This document shows positions 11,101 to 20,356 of a DNA stretch of 64,000 nucleotides, piece after piece. The position numbers and the translations under genes are program-made. Where the stretch lies: positions 1 to 64,000 of the forward strand of contig NZ_JAUXXE010000024.1 in the NCBI RefSeq assembly GCF_030681155.1, given 5' to 3'. Positions within the stretch are counted from its first letter, which is position 1. Every line of letters starts with the position of its first letter. This DNA is from Phenylobacterium sp. (GTDB lineage Bacteria; Pseudomonadota; Alphaproteobacteria; Caulobacterales; Caulobacteraceae). The notes below the pieces were generated by a model. That model was not told the origin of the DNA. It saw only the letters and a program-made list of their open reading frames with translations, and did no database searches.

Positions 11101-11132
11101 GGCTCGTCTAACGCGGGAAACAGGGTTCGGAT

Positions 11133-11942
11133 CTATATGGAGCGGTTTGCGGCTTCTTTCACCCTCGCAACCACTGCGACATCAACGCACGTCGCACCGG
11201 CGGCCAGCAAGGCCCTGGCGCAGCCCTCCAAAGTGGCGCCCGTGGTCATAACGTCATCGATCAAGAGGATGCGCTTGCCCGCCACCTGAGCCGCGCGGCC
11301 AGCCGGCACGGCGAAAGCCGCGGCGACGTTGCGCCGCCGGCCCGACCCTGACTTGCCGCCCTGCGTCTCAGTCGCTCGCACCCGAACCAGGGCGTCGGGC
11401 AGATAGGGGACGCCAGTCAGGCGGCTGAGCGGCCGGGCGATCTCGGCGGCCTGATTGTAGCGCCGGCCCAGCAGACGTCCGCGATGCAAGGGCACCGGCG
11501 CGATGGCGTCGGCGTCCTCCAGCAGGTCGCGGGCCGAACGGCTGATCCAACGCGCCAGCATCGGCGCCAGGTCGGTGCGGTCGGCGTGCTTCAATTGCAG
11601 GATCACGCCGCGCGAGGCGTCGTCATAGAGGCAGGCGGCGCGGCCACGGGAAAAGGCGCGCGGCTTGGCCATGCAGTCGGCGCAACGCACGCCCTCGCCA
11701 AGGTCGTATTCGAACGGTGTTCCGCATCCATCGCACAGCGGGCCGTCGATAAAGGGAATGCGGCTCCAGCCCTGGGCGGTGAACCCGGTCGACATCGGCG
11801 CGGGCCCGTCGTCCAGCGATTGAGGTGGGAAAAGCAGATCGAGCGCGGTACGAAACGCGGCCTTCGCGCGCGGCCCGGGTTTCCACCAGGGGCTCGCATC
11901 GCCATCTGACAGGCTTCCAGTCGAAAAGCGTCCCGCCGCCAA
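11133..11942 (-). CDS. ComF family phosphoribosyltransferase-like protein
   Basis: A protein of up to 269 residues. The N-terminal part has the ComF zinc-finger pattern (LCDGCGTPFE...CADC), followed by a type I PRTase domain with RRYNQAAEIARPL and the PRPP loop ILLIDDVMTTGAT. Homologues of ComF assist natural competence and DNA handling; a role here is inferred from the family only. The listed start is a TTG that would overlap the divergent methyltransferase start; an internal start nearer LDLLFPP is possible. First gene of the comF-grxC-nitrilase-DUF1178 run. Confidence 0.85.
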   Translation of the reverse strand: MAAGRFSTGSLSDGDASPWWKPGPRAKAAFRTALDLLFPPQSLDDGPAPMSTGFTAQGWSRIPFIDGPLCDGCGTPFEYDLGEGVRCADCMAKPRAFSRGRAACLYDDASRGVILQLKHADRTDLAPMLARWISRSARDLLEDADAIAPVPLHRGRLLGRRYNQAAEIARPLSRLTGVPYLPDALVRVRATETQGGKSGSGRRRNVAAAFAVPAGRAAQVAGKRILLIDDVMTTGATLEGCARALLAAGATCVDVAVVARVKEAANRSI

Positions 11943-12853
11943 TGTCCGCCCCGCCCCGCCTCTTCAACCGCGACCTGCTTCGCACCCGCCTGAACAGGGC
12001 CGCGGCCGTCTACGCCAACGCCGACTTCCTCAAGCGGCGCGCCGCCGAGGACGCCGTGGTGCGCCTGGAAGCGATCATGCGCGACTTCCCGCTCGCCGTC
12101 GATCTCGGCGCGCGCAACGGGGCGTTCGCCGACGCGCTGGCGCTCAGCGACGCCAAGCCGCGCGTCGGCCATCTGATCGAGGCCGACCTTTCGAGCGCCA
12201 TGCTGTCGGGCCGCGCGGGACCGCGCCTGGTGGCCGATGAAGAGCGCCTGCCCTTCGCGTTCGGCAGCCTGGACCTGGTGATCTCGACGCTTTCGCTGCA
12301 CTGGACCAACGACGTGGTTGGGGCGCTTATCCAGATCCGCCGGGCGCTGAAACCGGACGGCCTGTTCATCGGCTCGATGCTGGGGGGCGCGACCTTGACC
12401 GAGCTGCGCCAGTCAATGCTGGCGGCAGAGGCCGAGTTGACCGGCGGCGCCGGCCCGCGGGTTTCGCCCTTCGCTGACGCCTACGACGCCGCTGGCCTGC
12501 TGCAACGTTCCGGCTTCGCCCTGCCCGTCGCCGACGTTGATCGGGTGACGGTGCGCTACGCCCACCCCCTGAAGCTGCTGGCCGACCTACGGGCCATGGG
12601 CGAGACCAGCGTGCTGGCCGAACGCCACCCACGCCAGCTCACACGGCAAGTCCTAGCCCGCGCATTTGAGCTCTACATCGAGAAGTTCGCCGAGCCGGAC
12701 GGCCGCGTGCCCGCCACCTTTGAGATCCTAACCCTGACCGGTTGGGCGCCCGATCCCAGCCAGCAAAAACCCCTGAAGCCCGGTTCGGCCAAGATGCGCC
12801 TCGCCGACGCCCTGGGCGTGGTCGAAAACCCGCTGCCGCGCGAAGAGGAATAG
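11942..12853 (+). CDS. class I SAM-dependent methyltransferase, NDUFAF5/BioC-like
   Basis: A 303-residue protein. The start ATG at 11942 was chosen because [20 protein letters not shown] matches the family's opening and the upstream extension has no family character. The SAM site is at AVDLGARNG, with the acidic residue in LIEADLS and the [13 protein letters not shown] motif IV. The C-terminal region with [17 protein letters not shown] and [12 protein letters not shown] matches the mitochondrial NDUFAF5-type arm, a complex I assembly hydroxylase/methyltransferase family in eukaryotes. Divergent from comF with the starts essentially touching. The bacterial substrate is unknown. Confidence 0.88.
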   Translation: MSAPPRLFNRDLLRTRLNRAAAVYANADFLKRRAAEDAVVRLEAIMRDFPLAVDLGARNGAFADALALSDAKPRVGHLIEADLSSAMLSGRAGPRLVADEERLPFAFGSLDLVISTLSLHWTNDVVGALIQIRRALKPDGLFIGSMLGGATLTELRQSMLAAEAELTGGAGPRVSPFADAYDAAGLLQRSGFALPVADVDRVTVRYAHPLKLLADLRAMGETSVLAERHPRQLTRQVLARAFELYIEKFAEPDGRVPATFEILTLTGWAPDPSQQKPLKPGSAKMRLADALGVVENPLPREEE

Positions 12854-12861
12854 CCCAGCAG

Positions 12862-13191
12862 GGCGCGAACTTCAGCTGCTACACGAGGGGACTGATGGGG
12901 TGCGGGACGCCCAACATTGATCGGATCGCCAAGGAAGGCATGATCTATACAGACCACTATGCCGAGCAGAACTGCACCGCTGGTCGGTCATCCTTCATCA
13001 CAGGACAGTGCGGGTTGCGCACCGGCCTGACCAAGGTGGGGCTACGGAGTGGTGATCTGGGCTTGAAGGCCGAAGACATAACTATCGCCGAAGTGCTGAA
13101 GCCGCTCGGCTATCGCACAGGCCAATTTGGAAAGAACCACCTCGGAGAACGAGTAGACCCCCGTGCGAACCAGCTGCGCTGGTTGGCCTGA
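12862..13191 (+). pseudogene. arylsulfatase remnant (N-terminal core only)
   Basis: The frame reads clear sulfatase sequence without a start or the C-terminal three quarters of the enzyme. It begins [20 protein letters not shown], continues through the active-site block [12 protein letters not shown], and ends at [14 protein letters not shown] before a short unrelated tail and a stop. The family normally exceeds 450 residues; about 105 remain. The beginning abuts the stop of the methyltransferase gene, suggesting a deletion joined the two. The active-site Cys-Thr-Ala-Gly-Arg is intact, so decay was by truncation and not by point mutation. Confidence 0.8.
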
Positions 13192-13239
13192 GCCAATGTT
13201 CCTTGAGGGGTTCAAAAGGATCAGCCGCCGAACGGCCGC

Positions 13240-13995
13240 TCACCAGCGGAAGGTGACGCCCATGATCGGGCCGCTCTGGGTGACGTCGTAAACGAAGCCG
13301 TCCTCTTCGTAGTCAACGCCGTAGTGTCGCCAGCCGGCCGACAGCGCCCACCGGTCGTTGAAGGCGTAGCTGGCGGTGGCCAGGACTTGGTAGGTCAGGT
13401 CGGATGACACGCCAAAGCCGCCGACGTCGCCATACGCGGCCAGCGACCAGCGCGGGCTGAGCTGCACGCTCGTACGGGCGCCGATAACCGGATCGAACCA
13501 GCTCGCGTCAGGATTGGCGCGCCGGACGACGGTGTCCTGCACGATCAGCGCAAGGTCGGGCGACACCTTCGAGAAGCGCACGCCGCCGACGAAATCGATG
13601 CTGTACTGCGGCTCGTCCACCGCTCGCCATGCGCCGGCCAAGGTCGCCGTCAACAGTTCGTTCCCGAGCGTCACACCGGTGAACCGGGGATCGCGGATCG
13701 TGACGTCGTCGGTGCTGCTGTCGGTCTTCACATAGCCTACGTCCATGATCAGGCCGAGCCGGCCACGCTGGGCCTCGGCTTTGACCATAATCGCGCCGTC
13801 CAGTTCCTCAAGGACGTCGCCGAAGGATAGGTCGACCTCGGCCGTTGGAAGGTTCGGGAACGCGCCTATGTCGCCTTCCAGCCCCGCGGCCCAGAGGTAC
13901 GGCGTCACGCTGAACTTCCACTCCTGCGCCGCCGCAGGGGAAGCCAACATGGCCAGCGCCAGAGTCGGTACGACAGGATTCCTGAAGAGTCTCAT
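13240..13995 (-). CDS. outer-membrane beta-barrel protein, unknown function
   Basis: A 251-residue protein. The ATG at 13995 starts a signal peptide ending in SPAAAQ; an upstream in-frame start lacks one. The mature part alternates polar and hydrophobic residues with many aromatic girdle residues and ends in Trp (MGVTFRW), as expected of a barrel inserted by BAM. EWKFSVTPYLWAAGLEGDIG is a common opening in this uncharacterised porin-like family. It lies 29 bases downstream of the DUF202 gene and probably shares its transcript. Next to it is a sulfatase gene remnant; proteins of this type are often near sulfatase genes, which hints at a lost substrate system. Confidence 0.75.
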   Translation of the reverse strand: MRLFRNPVVPTLALAMLASPAAAQEWKFSVTPYLWAAGLEGDIGAFPNLPTAEVDLSFGDVLEELDGAIMVKAEAQRGRLGLIMDVGYVKTDSSTDDVTIRDPRFTGVTLGNELLTATLAGAWRAVDEPQYSIDFVGGVRFSKVSPDLALIVQDTVVRRANPDASWFDPVIGARTSVQLSPRWSLAAYGDVGGFGVSSDLTYQVLATASYAFNDRWALSAGWRHYGVDYEEDGFVYDVTQSGPIMGVTFRW

Positions 13996-14024
13996 CTCTT
14001 GCCTTTCACTGCCGAGAGGGCGCC

Positions 14025-14507
14025 TCATCCAAACGGCCCGGTGCGCGCGATCATCCCAAGCACGGCCAACAGGCCGACCAGCAGAAGCAGCAGGGCGAGC
14101 ACCGATGTGAGAGACGTTCGATACTGGGGCGCGGTCCGTAGCAGCTTCAGATCGTGCAACCGGCCCCGCCGGACTCTTAGGTTGGTGAGGAATTCATAGT
14201 GGGTGAAGAGGCCCGCTATCAGCAGGCCCACACCCAGCAACACCAAGGCCAAGCCAAAATTGCGCGCCGATTGCTGCGTGACCGCCGGTGAGCCAAGCTC
14301 TTCCGCCAGCCTGCCGACAAACTGAAAGATGGTGAAGCCGAAGCTGATCAAGGACAGCGAGGTCCGGATCATCGCCATCAAGGTGCGATCAGAAGCGATG
14401 CGCGTGCGCTCGAACGCCAACGCCGTGCGGTTCGACGCGAGTTCCGTTCCTGCATCGCCGAGCACCAGGTCGCCTGCCGAATTTGCGGATTGGGGCTCCG
14501 CCGCCAT
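14025..14507 (-). CDS. DUF202 (YidH-type) membrane protein
   Basis: A 160-residue inner-membrane protein with three hydrophobic segments (about residues 48-66, 87-105 and 133-153). The DUF202 signature is ALAFERTRIASDRTLMAMIRTSLSLISFGF. The start ATG has an AGGAGG Shine-Dalgarno directly upstream. The function of the family is not established. It precedes the outer-membrane protein gene on the same strand. Confidence 0.87.
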   Translation of the reverse strand: MAAEPQSANSAGDLVLGDAGTELASNRTALAFERTRIASDRTLMAMIRTSLSLISFGFTIFQFVGRLAEELGSPAVTQQSARNFGLALVLLGVGLLIAGLFTHYEFLTNLRVRRGRLHDLKLLRTAPQYRTSLTSVLALLLLLVGLLAVLGMIARTGPFG

Positions 14508-14653
14508 GGGCTCCTCCTAATGAGCGCCGACGTCCGAGCCGGGCCCTGCTCGGCCGTTTCCAGTTGGGCGCGCGGTCGATCAGGGACGATCGAGCAGGGT
14601 GAGCCAATCGGGCGTGACCCGCACGCACCTCCGTGAAAACCCCTGGCAGGTAT

Positions 14654-15550
14654 TCAAATGACGCCGGGCGGCGTTCCCCTCGGCGCAGGCGCCAGCCGCA
14701 TACGTCGCATGAGCCGTCTCTTGTAGAGCTCAGCCGTAAGCATTGCGGCGACCAGGAACAGCAGAATGACCGCCGATACCTGCTCATCGACGACGTTGGC
14801 GCTCGCGATCATCGTTGCGATTCCGGGGTGGCGGGTGGCGCTCGCCAGGGCTAGGGCGCCTCGCTCCCCAAGGTCCGGGCCACCGAGCAAGTGGCCGGAG
14901 AAAAGCCCGATGGCCGAAATCACCACCATCACCAGCACGGTTCCATCGCCAACCAGGGCCATCATCATTGGCCAACTGGTTGCGAAGACCGGTACTTCGC
15001 CAACGAACAGCAAGGCTAGGCTGAGCCTCGACACCCACGGCGCTGCGCCTGCCGCCAGCCTGGGCGCGAGCCGGCGCAGCGCCAAGCCCGTGCTGAGTGG
15101 CAGCAACACCTGCCATCCCACCTTACTGGCTACCGCCTCCACAGGAACCGAGGCCGCCACGCCGTAGACCCAACCAGCGACAGCGACCCACATGGGCACG
15201 ACCAGCACGGTGACAAGCGCAAGGGCGGCATAGAGGCCGTAGGCGTAAGCTTTCGTCGCTCCCGCCTTAAGCTCCTCCGCCGGCAAGATGGGCGGTACGG
15301 CCGAAAGCGCCATCAGCACGATGCCCGTCTTGACGACCGGCGTAAGCGGGAGGAAGGCGATCAGCAGGCCGGCAGCCACGGGCATGATCACGTTCACCGA
15401 CAGCATACCGACGAAGAACAGCTTGGGCCGCCGAAGAACGTAGAGCAAGTCGTCGGCGGTCGCATCGAGGCCGACAGCCAAAATGAGCGCGATGAGACTG
15501 CCCGAGACCACGATATCGGAAATAATCAGAACGGAAGCAATGTCATCCAT
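14654..15550 (-). CDS. bile acid:sodium symporter (BASS) superfamily-like transporter
   Basis: A 298-residue integral membrane protein with about nine hydrophobic helices. Family-like features are the early GLDATADDLLYVLRRPKL segment, MPVAAGLLIAF, and the late ASATRHPGIATMIASAN helix, where BASS proteins have their substrate/Na+-site residues. Substrates in the family range from bile acids to organic anions; none can be assigned here. It stands 146 bases upstream of the DUF202 gene and could be co-transcribed with it. The sulfatase remnant nearby would fit uptake or release of an organic acid, but this is speculation. Confidence 0.75.
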   Translation of the reverse strand: MDDIASVLIISDIVVSGSLIALILAVGLDATADDLLYVLRRPKLFFVGMLSVNVIMPVAAGLLIAFLPLTPVVKTGIVLMALSAVPPILPAEELKAGATKAYAYGLYAALALVTVLVVPMWVAVAGWVYGVAASVPVEAVASKVGWQVLLPLSTGLALRRLAPRLAAGAAPWVSRLSLALLFVGEVPVFATSWPMMMALVGDGTVLVMVVISAIGLFSGHLLGGPDLGERGALALASATRHPGIATMIASANVVDEQVSAVILLFLVAAMLTAELYKRRLMRRMRLAPAPRGTPPGVI

Positions 15551-16034
15551 TTGCCGTCCATAGTCGAAATCTCCAAGGAGACGCGCTCCTCTTCAGTATA
15601 CGCGACTGGATCATTACTCCACCAGGGTGGAGGCTGAGCGATCAGAGATCGCTCGTTGTGAACGGCGAGGCGTCAAATCGTAGTCTGCCTGACCCAAATC
15701 GCACTCCGGTGAAACCCTCCGTCTAGCGGACAAGAGCTTGCTTCCGGGGGCATCGAAGGCGCGGCGTTCGCGATCGTTCCCCATCACCCCACTGAGACCA
15801 TCCCGGGGTCCACTTCTCGGCGAGGTGATGACCGCGGGGCGCAGCCTGCCGGATAGGTCTGCTAGTCGTAAACGGGAATTGGGCCGGCGTTGGAGGCGCC
15901 ACTCGCCGATCTGCCTGCCCGCTGCGCACAATCGTCGCAGACCGGTGTTCGGCGCATTCCGGTCGTATTTTCGTCCAGACGCTCGCTTTAGGATGGGAGG
16001 GCTCGATCCCCAATTAGGTTAGGAAACCCTCCGT
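15551..16034. other. 484-base intergenic region without a recognisable gene
   Basis: Three overlapping open frames of about 95-105 codons exist here on both strands. None has family-like sequence, a good ribosome-binding site or hydrophobic pattern, and they exclude one another. The right end must hold the promoter and leader of the DUF4168 gene (AGGAAACC lies 6-14 bases before its ATG). No strong terminator was seen. Confidence 0.5.
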
Positions 16035-16418
16035 ATGCGTATTGCTATTCTGGCCGCTGGCCTGCTCGGCGCCGTGTCCTTCGGCGCCTCGGCTCAAGCC
16101 CAGACTGCTCCGGCTGCTGAAGCTCCCGCCGCCGCCGCTCCCGCCGCTGGCGGGTTCACCGACGCCGAGCTGAAGTCGTTTGGCGCAGCGATGACCGAAA
16201 TCCAGAAGATCAACAGCGAGTACAGCCCCAAGCTCGCCGGCGCCGACGGCCCGACCAAGGCCACTGTGCAGAAGGAAATGATCGGCAAGATGGGCGCGGC
16301 GGTCCAGGCCAGCGGCCTGTCGCCAGACAAGTACAATGAGATGTCCGCCGCCGTCCAAAAGGACAACGCCCTGCGCCAACGCCTGACCCAGGTGCTGAAC
16401 GCCGAGCCGGCCGCCTAA
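16035..16418 (+). CDS. small secreted DUF4168 domain protein
   Basis: A 127-residue protein. A signal peptide ends near SAQAQ, followed by an Ala/Pro-rich linker of about 20 residues and a helical domain starting FTDAELKSFGAAMTEIQKIN, which matches DUF4168 (unknown function, mostly periplasmic). No cysteines or membrane anchor. It overlaps the last codons of the convergent kinase gene by 4 bases and has no same-strand partner. Confidence 0.8.
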   Translation: MRIAILAAGLLGAVSFGASAQAQTAPAAEAPAAAAPAAGGFTDAELKSFGAAMTEIQKINSEYSPKLAGADGPTKATVQKEMIGKMGAAVQASGLSPDKYNEMSAAVQKDNALRQRLTQVLNAEPAA

Positions 16419-17284
16419 AGCGACGCCCGTCGCTGTTTGTCGAGGCGGACCACGATGTCGGCCCGCCTCGGCATTTCTTCCAATATCCAGCGCGTAAGGC
16501 GCTCATAGTGGCGAATGAAGGCTTCGACCTGATCGTCGCTCATCACGCGGGACGCATCGCCCCCCTCGCGGGTTAGACGTTCGCGCAGCTTGCGCTCCTG
16601 CTCGATCCGCCAGTCCAGGACGACCTCGAAGCCGGGCGCCTGCAACAGCACCAGCATGCCGAGCCTTGAGAACAGGTCCCGGTAAGGACCCGCCAAGGCC
16701 GCATTGGCGTAGGTCCGCCAGACGCCGCCCGGGTCGAGGTACCGCTCAAGATCGTTGATCGGCTGGGCCAGGGCGGACGGACCCTGCGGCGCGGCGCCGA
16801 CGCACCAGCCTTCGAACAGGACCACGTCGGCAGGCCCCTCGAACACTGCGCCTGGCTTGCGGTCGTCACTGGCCTTGTCGAAGGCCGGCAGCAGGGTCGG
16901 GCCCGGCTTGCGCAAATCCTCAAGCAAGGCCTCGCCCCAGGCGACGTCATGAGTGCCCGGCACGCCCCGCGTGGCCAGCAGCGGATGGACCTCCGCGGCC
17001 AAGGCCTGGCGCTCGGCGCGGGTCAGGTAGATATCGTCCAGCGAAAACAGCGCGACCTTGAGGCCGCGAATCTCCAGCAGTCGTTTGACCACAGCCGTGA
17101 GGGTCGACTTGCCGCTGGCCTGGGCGCCGCAAACGCCGACCACCAGGGCGCCTGCTTGCTCCACCCTCCCAGCGATCTGCTGAGCCAAAGGTGCGGCCAC
17201 GGCTTCAATGGTCTGCGCGTAGGAGGCCGGCAGCCGTTCGGCCGCCAGGAAGCCCGCCAGCCAATCGTCAGTCGGCGTCATCAT
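16415..17284 (-). CDS. D-glycerate 3-kinase family P-loop kinase
   Basis: A 289-residue uridine kinase-like NTPase. Walker A is Gly53-AQAS-GlyLysSer60, followed by the substrate loop SLDDIYLTRAER and HPLLATRGVPGTHD, then FEGWCVG. These match plant/bacterial D-glycerate 3-kinases, which phosphorylate glycerate at the end of glyoxylate or serine metabolism. Other related kinases of unknown substrate share the motifs. It overlaps the 3' end of the downstream-read two-component regulator gene by 17 bases on the same strand, an unusually deep overlap that implies coupling or a slightly later start. Confidence 0.82.
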   Translation of the reverse strand: MMTPTDDWLAGFLAAERLPASYAQTIEAVAAPLAQQIAGRVEQAGALVVGVCGAQASGKSTLTAVVKRLLEIRGLKVALFSLDDIYLTRAERQALAAEVHPLLATRGVPGTHDVAWGEALLEDLRKPGPTLLPAFDKASDDRKPGAVFEGPADVVLFEGWCVGAAPQGPSALAQPINDLERYLDPGGVWRTYANAALAGPYRDLFSRLGMLVLLQAPGFEVVLDWRIEQERKLRERLTREGGDASRVMSDDQVEAFIRHYERLTRWILEEMPRRADIVVRLDKQRRASL

Positions 17285-18032
17285 GGACCTTCAGGTCGAG
17301 CTCGCGGCGGACCGCGTGGGTGTAGGTGTTTCCTACCGCCACTTCGGCGCCGTCGGAAAGCTCGAGCGCCAAGGCGCCCCGGCCGCGCCTTTGCACGCGC
17401 ACCACCGCCGCGCGGCGAACAAAGGCCGAGCGACTGACCCGCAGCATCAGCGCCGGATCCAGCCGACGGGCCAAGGCGTCCATCGTGCTGCGATACATGT
17501 GCGAGCGATTGAAGGTGTGTAGCAGCACGTAGTCGCGAGCCGCCTCGATCCACGCCACGGTGTCGATCTCCACCCGGACCAGCCCACGCGGGCGGCGAAC
17601 CCAGAACGTGGTGGCGTAGGGCTCGGCCGGCGGCGGCTCTTCGACCTCGAACGCCGGCTCATCGCGCCCGCCGGCCAGGCGCCGACGCCCGGCGCGATCA
17701 ATGGCCAGCCGCAGCCGGGCAGGCTCGACGGGCTTCAAGAGATAGTCGATGGCGTCGACATCGAAGGCGGCCACAGCGAAGTGGTCGTAGGCGGTGACGA
17801 ACACCACCTCGGTCTCGGGCTGGCCCTTCAGCGCCCGGGCCAGGGACATGCCGTCGCGATTGGGCATCTGGATGTCCAGCAAGGCCAGGTCGGGACGCAA
17901 GGCCTCGATCATTTCGGCCGCCTCGTCGCCGTCGCTTGCCCAGCCGACCACCTCAACGCCGGCGATCTCGGCGATCAGCGTCTCGAGGCGCTCGAGGGCC
18001 AAGGGTTCATCGTCCACCAGCAGGATACGCAT
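17268..18032 (-). CDS. LytTR-family response regulator
   Basis: A 254-residue regulator. The receiver domain (1-120) has acidic residues in LLVDDEP and phospho-acceptor Asp53 in LALLDIQMPNRDG, plus the conserved Lys in LLKPVEP. The C-terminal LytTR DNA-binding domain includes FWVRRPRGLVRVEIDTVAWIEAARDYVLLHT and the RVSRSAFVRRAAV block. The start at 18032 was chosen because MRILLVDDE is where the receiver begins; the upstream extension overlaps the kinase gene and is a shadow. It starts 4 bases after the stop of its probable cognate kinase. Confidence 0.93.
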   Translation of the reverse strand: MRILLVDDEPLALERLETLIAEIAGVEVVGWASDGDEAAEMIEALRPDLALLDIQMPNRDGMSLARALKGQPETEVVFVTAYDHFAVAAFDVDAIDYLLKPVEPARLRLAIDRAGRRRLAGGRDEPAFEVEEPPPAEPYATTFWVRRPRGLVRVEIDTVAWIEAARDYVLLHTFNRSHMYRSTMDALARRLDPALMLRVSRSAFVRRAAVVRVQRRGRGALALELSDGAEVAVGNTYTHAVRRELDLKVHDDAD

Positions 18033-18036
18033 CGCT

Positions 18037-19128
18037 CTAGGCCGCTCCAGGGATCGGGGTTGGGAGGCTGAGCGGCAGGCGAAGGGTTGCGGTGAAACCC
18101 GCCGCGCCGGCCGCGGTCTCCAGACGGCCGGCCGCGCCATAGAGGGCTGCAAGCCGCGTGCGGGTGTTGTTGAGGCCGACGCCCGTTCCGCTGGCGGGCG
18201 CCAAGGCGCCGCCACGCCCGGTGTCGGCGACCGAGATTTCCAGGTCCGGCCCGACCTCGCGCGCGGCGATACAGATCCTGGAGCCCAGCCGCGAGGGCGC
18301 CACCGCATACTTCACGGCGTTCTCGACCAAGGGCTGGAGGACGAAGCTAGGCACCCGCGCCAGCAGCAGCCGTGGCGCGCAATCGACTTCCACCTGAAGA
18401 CGTTCGCCAAATCGGACGCCCTCGATGTCCAGATAGGCCTCGATGGTCGCCAGCTCGTCCGCCAGGGAGATCGGCGCCTTTGGATCGGTGTCGAAGCTGG
18501 TACGCAGGAAGCTGGCCAGCTTGGTGGTCATTGCCTCCGCCTCGGCGTTCCGGTTCTTGATCACCAGGCTGGAGATGGCGTTCAGGGTGTTGAACAGGAA
18601 GTGCGGGTTGAGCTGGAAGCGCAGCGCCTCGATCTTGGCTTCCTGGGCCGCCGCCTCGGCCTCGGCGGCTCGCCGCGATTGGGCCTTGGCCTGCTCTTCG
18701 GAGTTCAGCGCCCAGAACAGCGTGGCGTTGAGGCAGAAGGTCCAAGAATAGAGAATCGAGACGAACGCGACCCGCGAGATGTCGATCTCCGTCCAGTTCC
18801 GCCACTGCGGGAAGAACGCCTTGGTCAGCCAGGCATAGAGGCTGAGATCGGCCAGACTCTGGATCGCTCCCGCCGCCAGGCAAGCCAGGGCCATCAACGG
18901 CCAGCGGATCGCCGGCGGGCGGGTGTCGAGCCGCCGCCAAACCGCGTAGAGCCCGGCGACAAGGGTCACGGCCACGCACCACAAGGGAACCTGGACCAGG
19001 AGCTGGATCAGGAAGCCCCGGCCCATCATCGCCGCCAGCACCGCGACCAGCACATAGCCGAAGGTCCAGAGGATCAGCGAAATCTTGGCGATCGCGCCGC
19101 CGGGAAGCGTTCGTGCGGCGCTTTCCAT
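18037..19128 (-). CDS. LytS/YehU-type sensor histidine kinase
   Basis: A 363-residue membrane kinase. The ATG at 19128 follows a GGAGGGGGAG Shine-Dalgarno; a longer frame exists but lacks one. Four hydrophobic segments span roughly residues 15-140. The His_kinase (5TM-5TMR/LytS) phospho-acceptor block is LNPHFLFNTLNAISSL, and the ATPase domain shows PLVENAVKYA and GVGLNNTRTRL. It is paired with the LytTR regulator in one operon. No extracellular sensor domain is visible, so the stimulus is likely membrane-related; this is inference. Confidence 0.92.
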   Translation of the reverse strand: MESAARTLPGGAIAKISLILWTFGYVLVAVLAAMMGRGFLIQLLVQVPLWCVAVTLVAGLYAVWRRLDTRPPAIRWPLMALACLAAGAIQSLADLSLYAWLTKAFFPQWRNWTEIDISRVAFVSILYSWTFCLNATLFWALNSEEQAKAQSRRAAEAEAAAQEAKIEALRFQLNPHFLFNTLNAISSLVIKNRNAEAEAMTTKLASFLRTSFDTDPKAPISLADELATIEAYLDIEGVRFGERLQVEVDCAPRLLLARVPSFVLQPLVENAVKYAVAPSRLGSRICIAAREVGPDLEISVADTGRGGALAPASGTGVGLNNTRTRLAALYGAAGRLETAAGAAGFTATLRLPLSLPTPIPGAA

Positions 19129-19279
19129 CGCTCCCCCTCCCATCGCAGGCCGCCGAGTGACCCCGCCACCATAGCCGCCACCGGCGTTCGCGGAATGGAG
19201 ATATCTCACCGCCTTCGCGGCGCTGCCTTAGTCCAGGCTGCGACGAAGATGGCGCGCAAGGCGACGAAATCGGCCGAAT

Positions 19280-20158
19280 TCACGACCAGATCGGCGCGAC
19301 CTCGTCACGCACCCGCGCGACGATCTCCTTGAGTTGCTTCTTGCGCGGCGAGCCAGCGCGCCAGGCCATGGCGACCGTACGGCTGGGTTCTGGGGCCGGG
19401 AACCGCGCCAAGGCGATCCGGGGATCGGCGATCTCGGCCGCCGCCATGCGCGGCAACAGCGTCACGCCCTGCCCGTGGGCGACCAGATGAAGCAAGGTCG
19501 TCAGGCTGGTCGCGCCGAAGGTGGAGAGGTCGCTGATCGCGCACGCGCCCAGCGCCTGTTCGCGCAGGCAGTGCCCCTCCTCGAGCAGCAGCAGGCGGTC
19601 CGCAGGCAGGCCGCGGGGGTCAGTCGCGGCCAGAGGCGCGGCGGTGGAGCTGGCGAGCAGGAAGGGATCTTCAAACAAGGCTATCGCCTCCACGTCATCG
19701 CCCTTCAGCGGCAGGGCGGCGATCACAGCGTCCAGATCGCCGGCGGCGAGCTCGGCCATCAGGGCTGTGGTCTGGGTCTCGCGGATCTTCAGATCCAAAT
19801 CGGGGATCACCGCCTGCAGCACCGGCAGTAGGTGGGGCAGCAGATAGGGCGCTACCGTCGGGATCACGCCCAGGACCAGCCGTTTGGCGCGAACGCCGCG
19901 CCGCTCGCGGGCGAAGTCCTCCAGATCCTTGACCCCGGCGGTGAGGCTCCGCGCGCGTTCGGCCAGGGCTTCGCCGTCCGGCGTCAGGGTCACCCCGCCC
20001 TTTCCGCGCTCGACCAGGGTGAGGTCGAGCTCAGCCTCCAGTTCGCGAATCTGCATCGATAGCGCCGGCTGGGTGACATGACAGGCCGCCGCCGCACGCC
20101 CGAAATGGCGCGCCTCGGCCAGGGCGGTCAGATAACGAAGCTGTCGAAACGTGGGCAT
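19280..20158 (-). CDS. oxyR: hydrogen peroxide-responsive LysR regulator OxyR
   Basis: A 292-residue LysR-type regulator. The N-terminal winged helix-turn-helix covers residues 1-60 (HFGRAAAACHVTQPALSMQI). The peroxide-sensing pair is present as Cys197 (EEGHCLRE) and Cys206 (LGACAIS), with the same spacing of nine as Cys199/Cys208 of E. coli OxyR, so it is assigned as a true OxyR and not only a LysR homologue. The gene diverges from what appears to be the 3' end of a catalase gene, a classic OxyR target. Confidence 0.92.
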   Translation of the reverse strand: MPTFRQLRYLTALAEARHFGRAAAACHVTQPALSMQIRELEAELDLTLVERGKGGVTLTPDGEALAERARSLTAGVKDLEDFARERRGVRAKRLVLGVIPTVAPYLLPHLLPVLQAVIPDLDLKIRETQTTALMAELAAGDLDAVIAALPLKGDDVEAIALFEDPFLLASSTAAPLAATDPRGLPADRLLLLEEGHCLREQALGACAISDLSTFGATSLTTLLHLVAHGQGVTLLPRMAAAEIADPRIALARFPAPEPSRTVAMAWRAGSPRKKQLKEIVARVRDEVAPIWS

Positions 20159-20192
20159 GTCGATCAGATAGCCTTATCGCTCTCCCCTGTGA

Positions 20193-20339
20193 ACTGACCG
20201 GCCGAAAGCCACCCAGATCGAGCGGGTGCGTCATTTCGCCCTCGCAGAACGCGAATATGGGACTGGCGTCGCGCGCAGACTCGGGCTCAACTCTGAGGCG
20301 TTCGATGCGCACGTCGCAGGCGAACCGGTCGAGGTTTAG
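20193..20339 (+). pseudogene. 3' remnant of a monofunctional catalase gene
   Basis: A 48-codon frame closed upstream by TGA at 20190 and ending at TAG 20337. It reads ...ATQIERVRHFALAEREYGTG followed by VARRLGLNSEAF. This matches the extreme C-terminal helix of clade-3 catalases, where ERQ...HF.KADP.YG.GVA.ALG is typical. There is no start codon in this frame before the match and no other catalase domain. The rest of the gene would have occupied the space now filled by oxyR's upstream region. The strong terminator that follows is in the right place and orientation for it. Confidence 0.65.
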
Positions 20340-20356
20340 CTTCGGCCCCTGAAGAT

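Noticed and set aside
15614..16022. Overlapping open frames of about 100 codons before the DUF4168 gene
   Set aside because: Three mutually overlapping frames, no family resemblance or ribosome-binding site; treated as non-coding.
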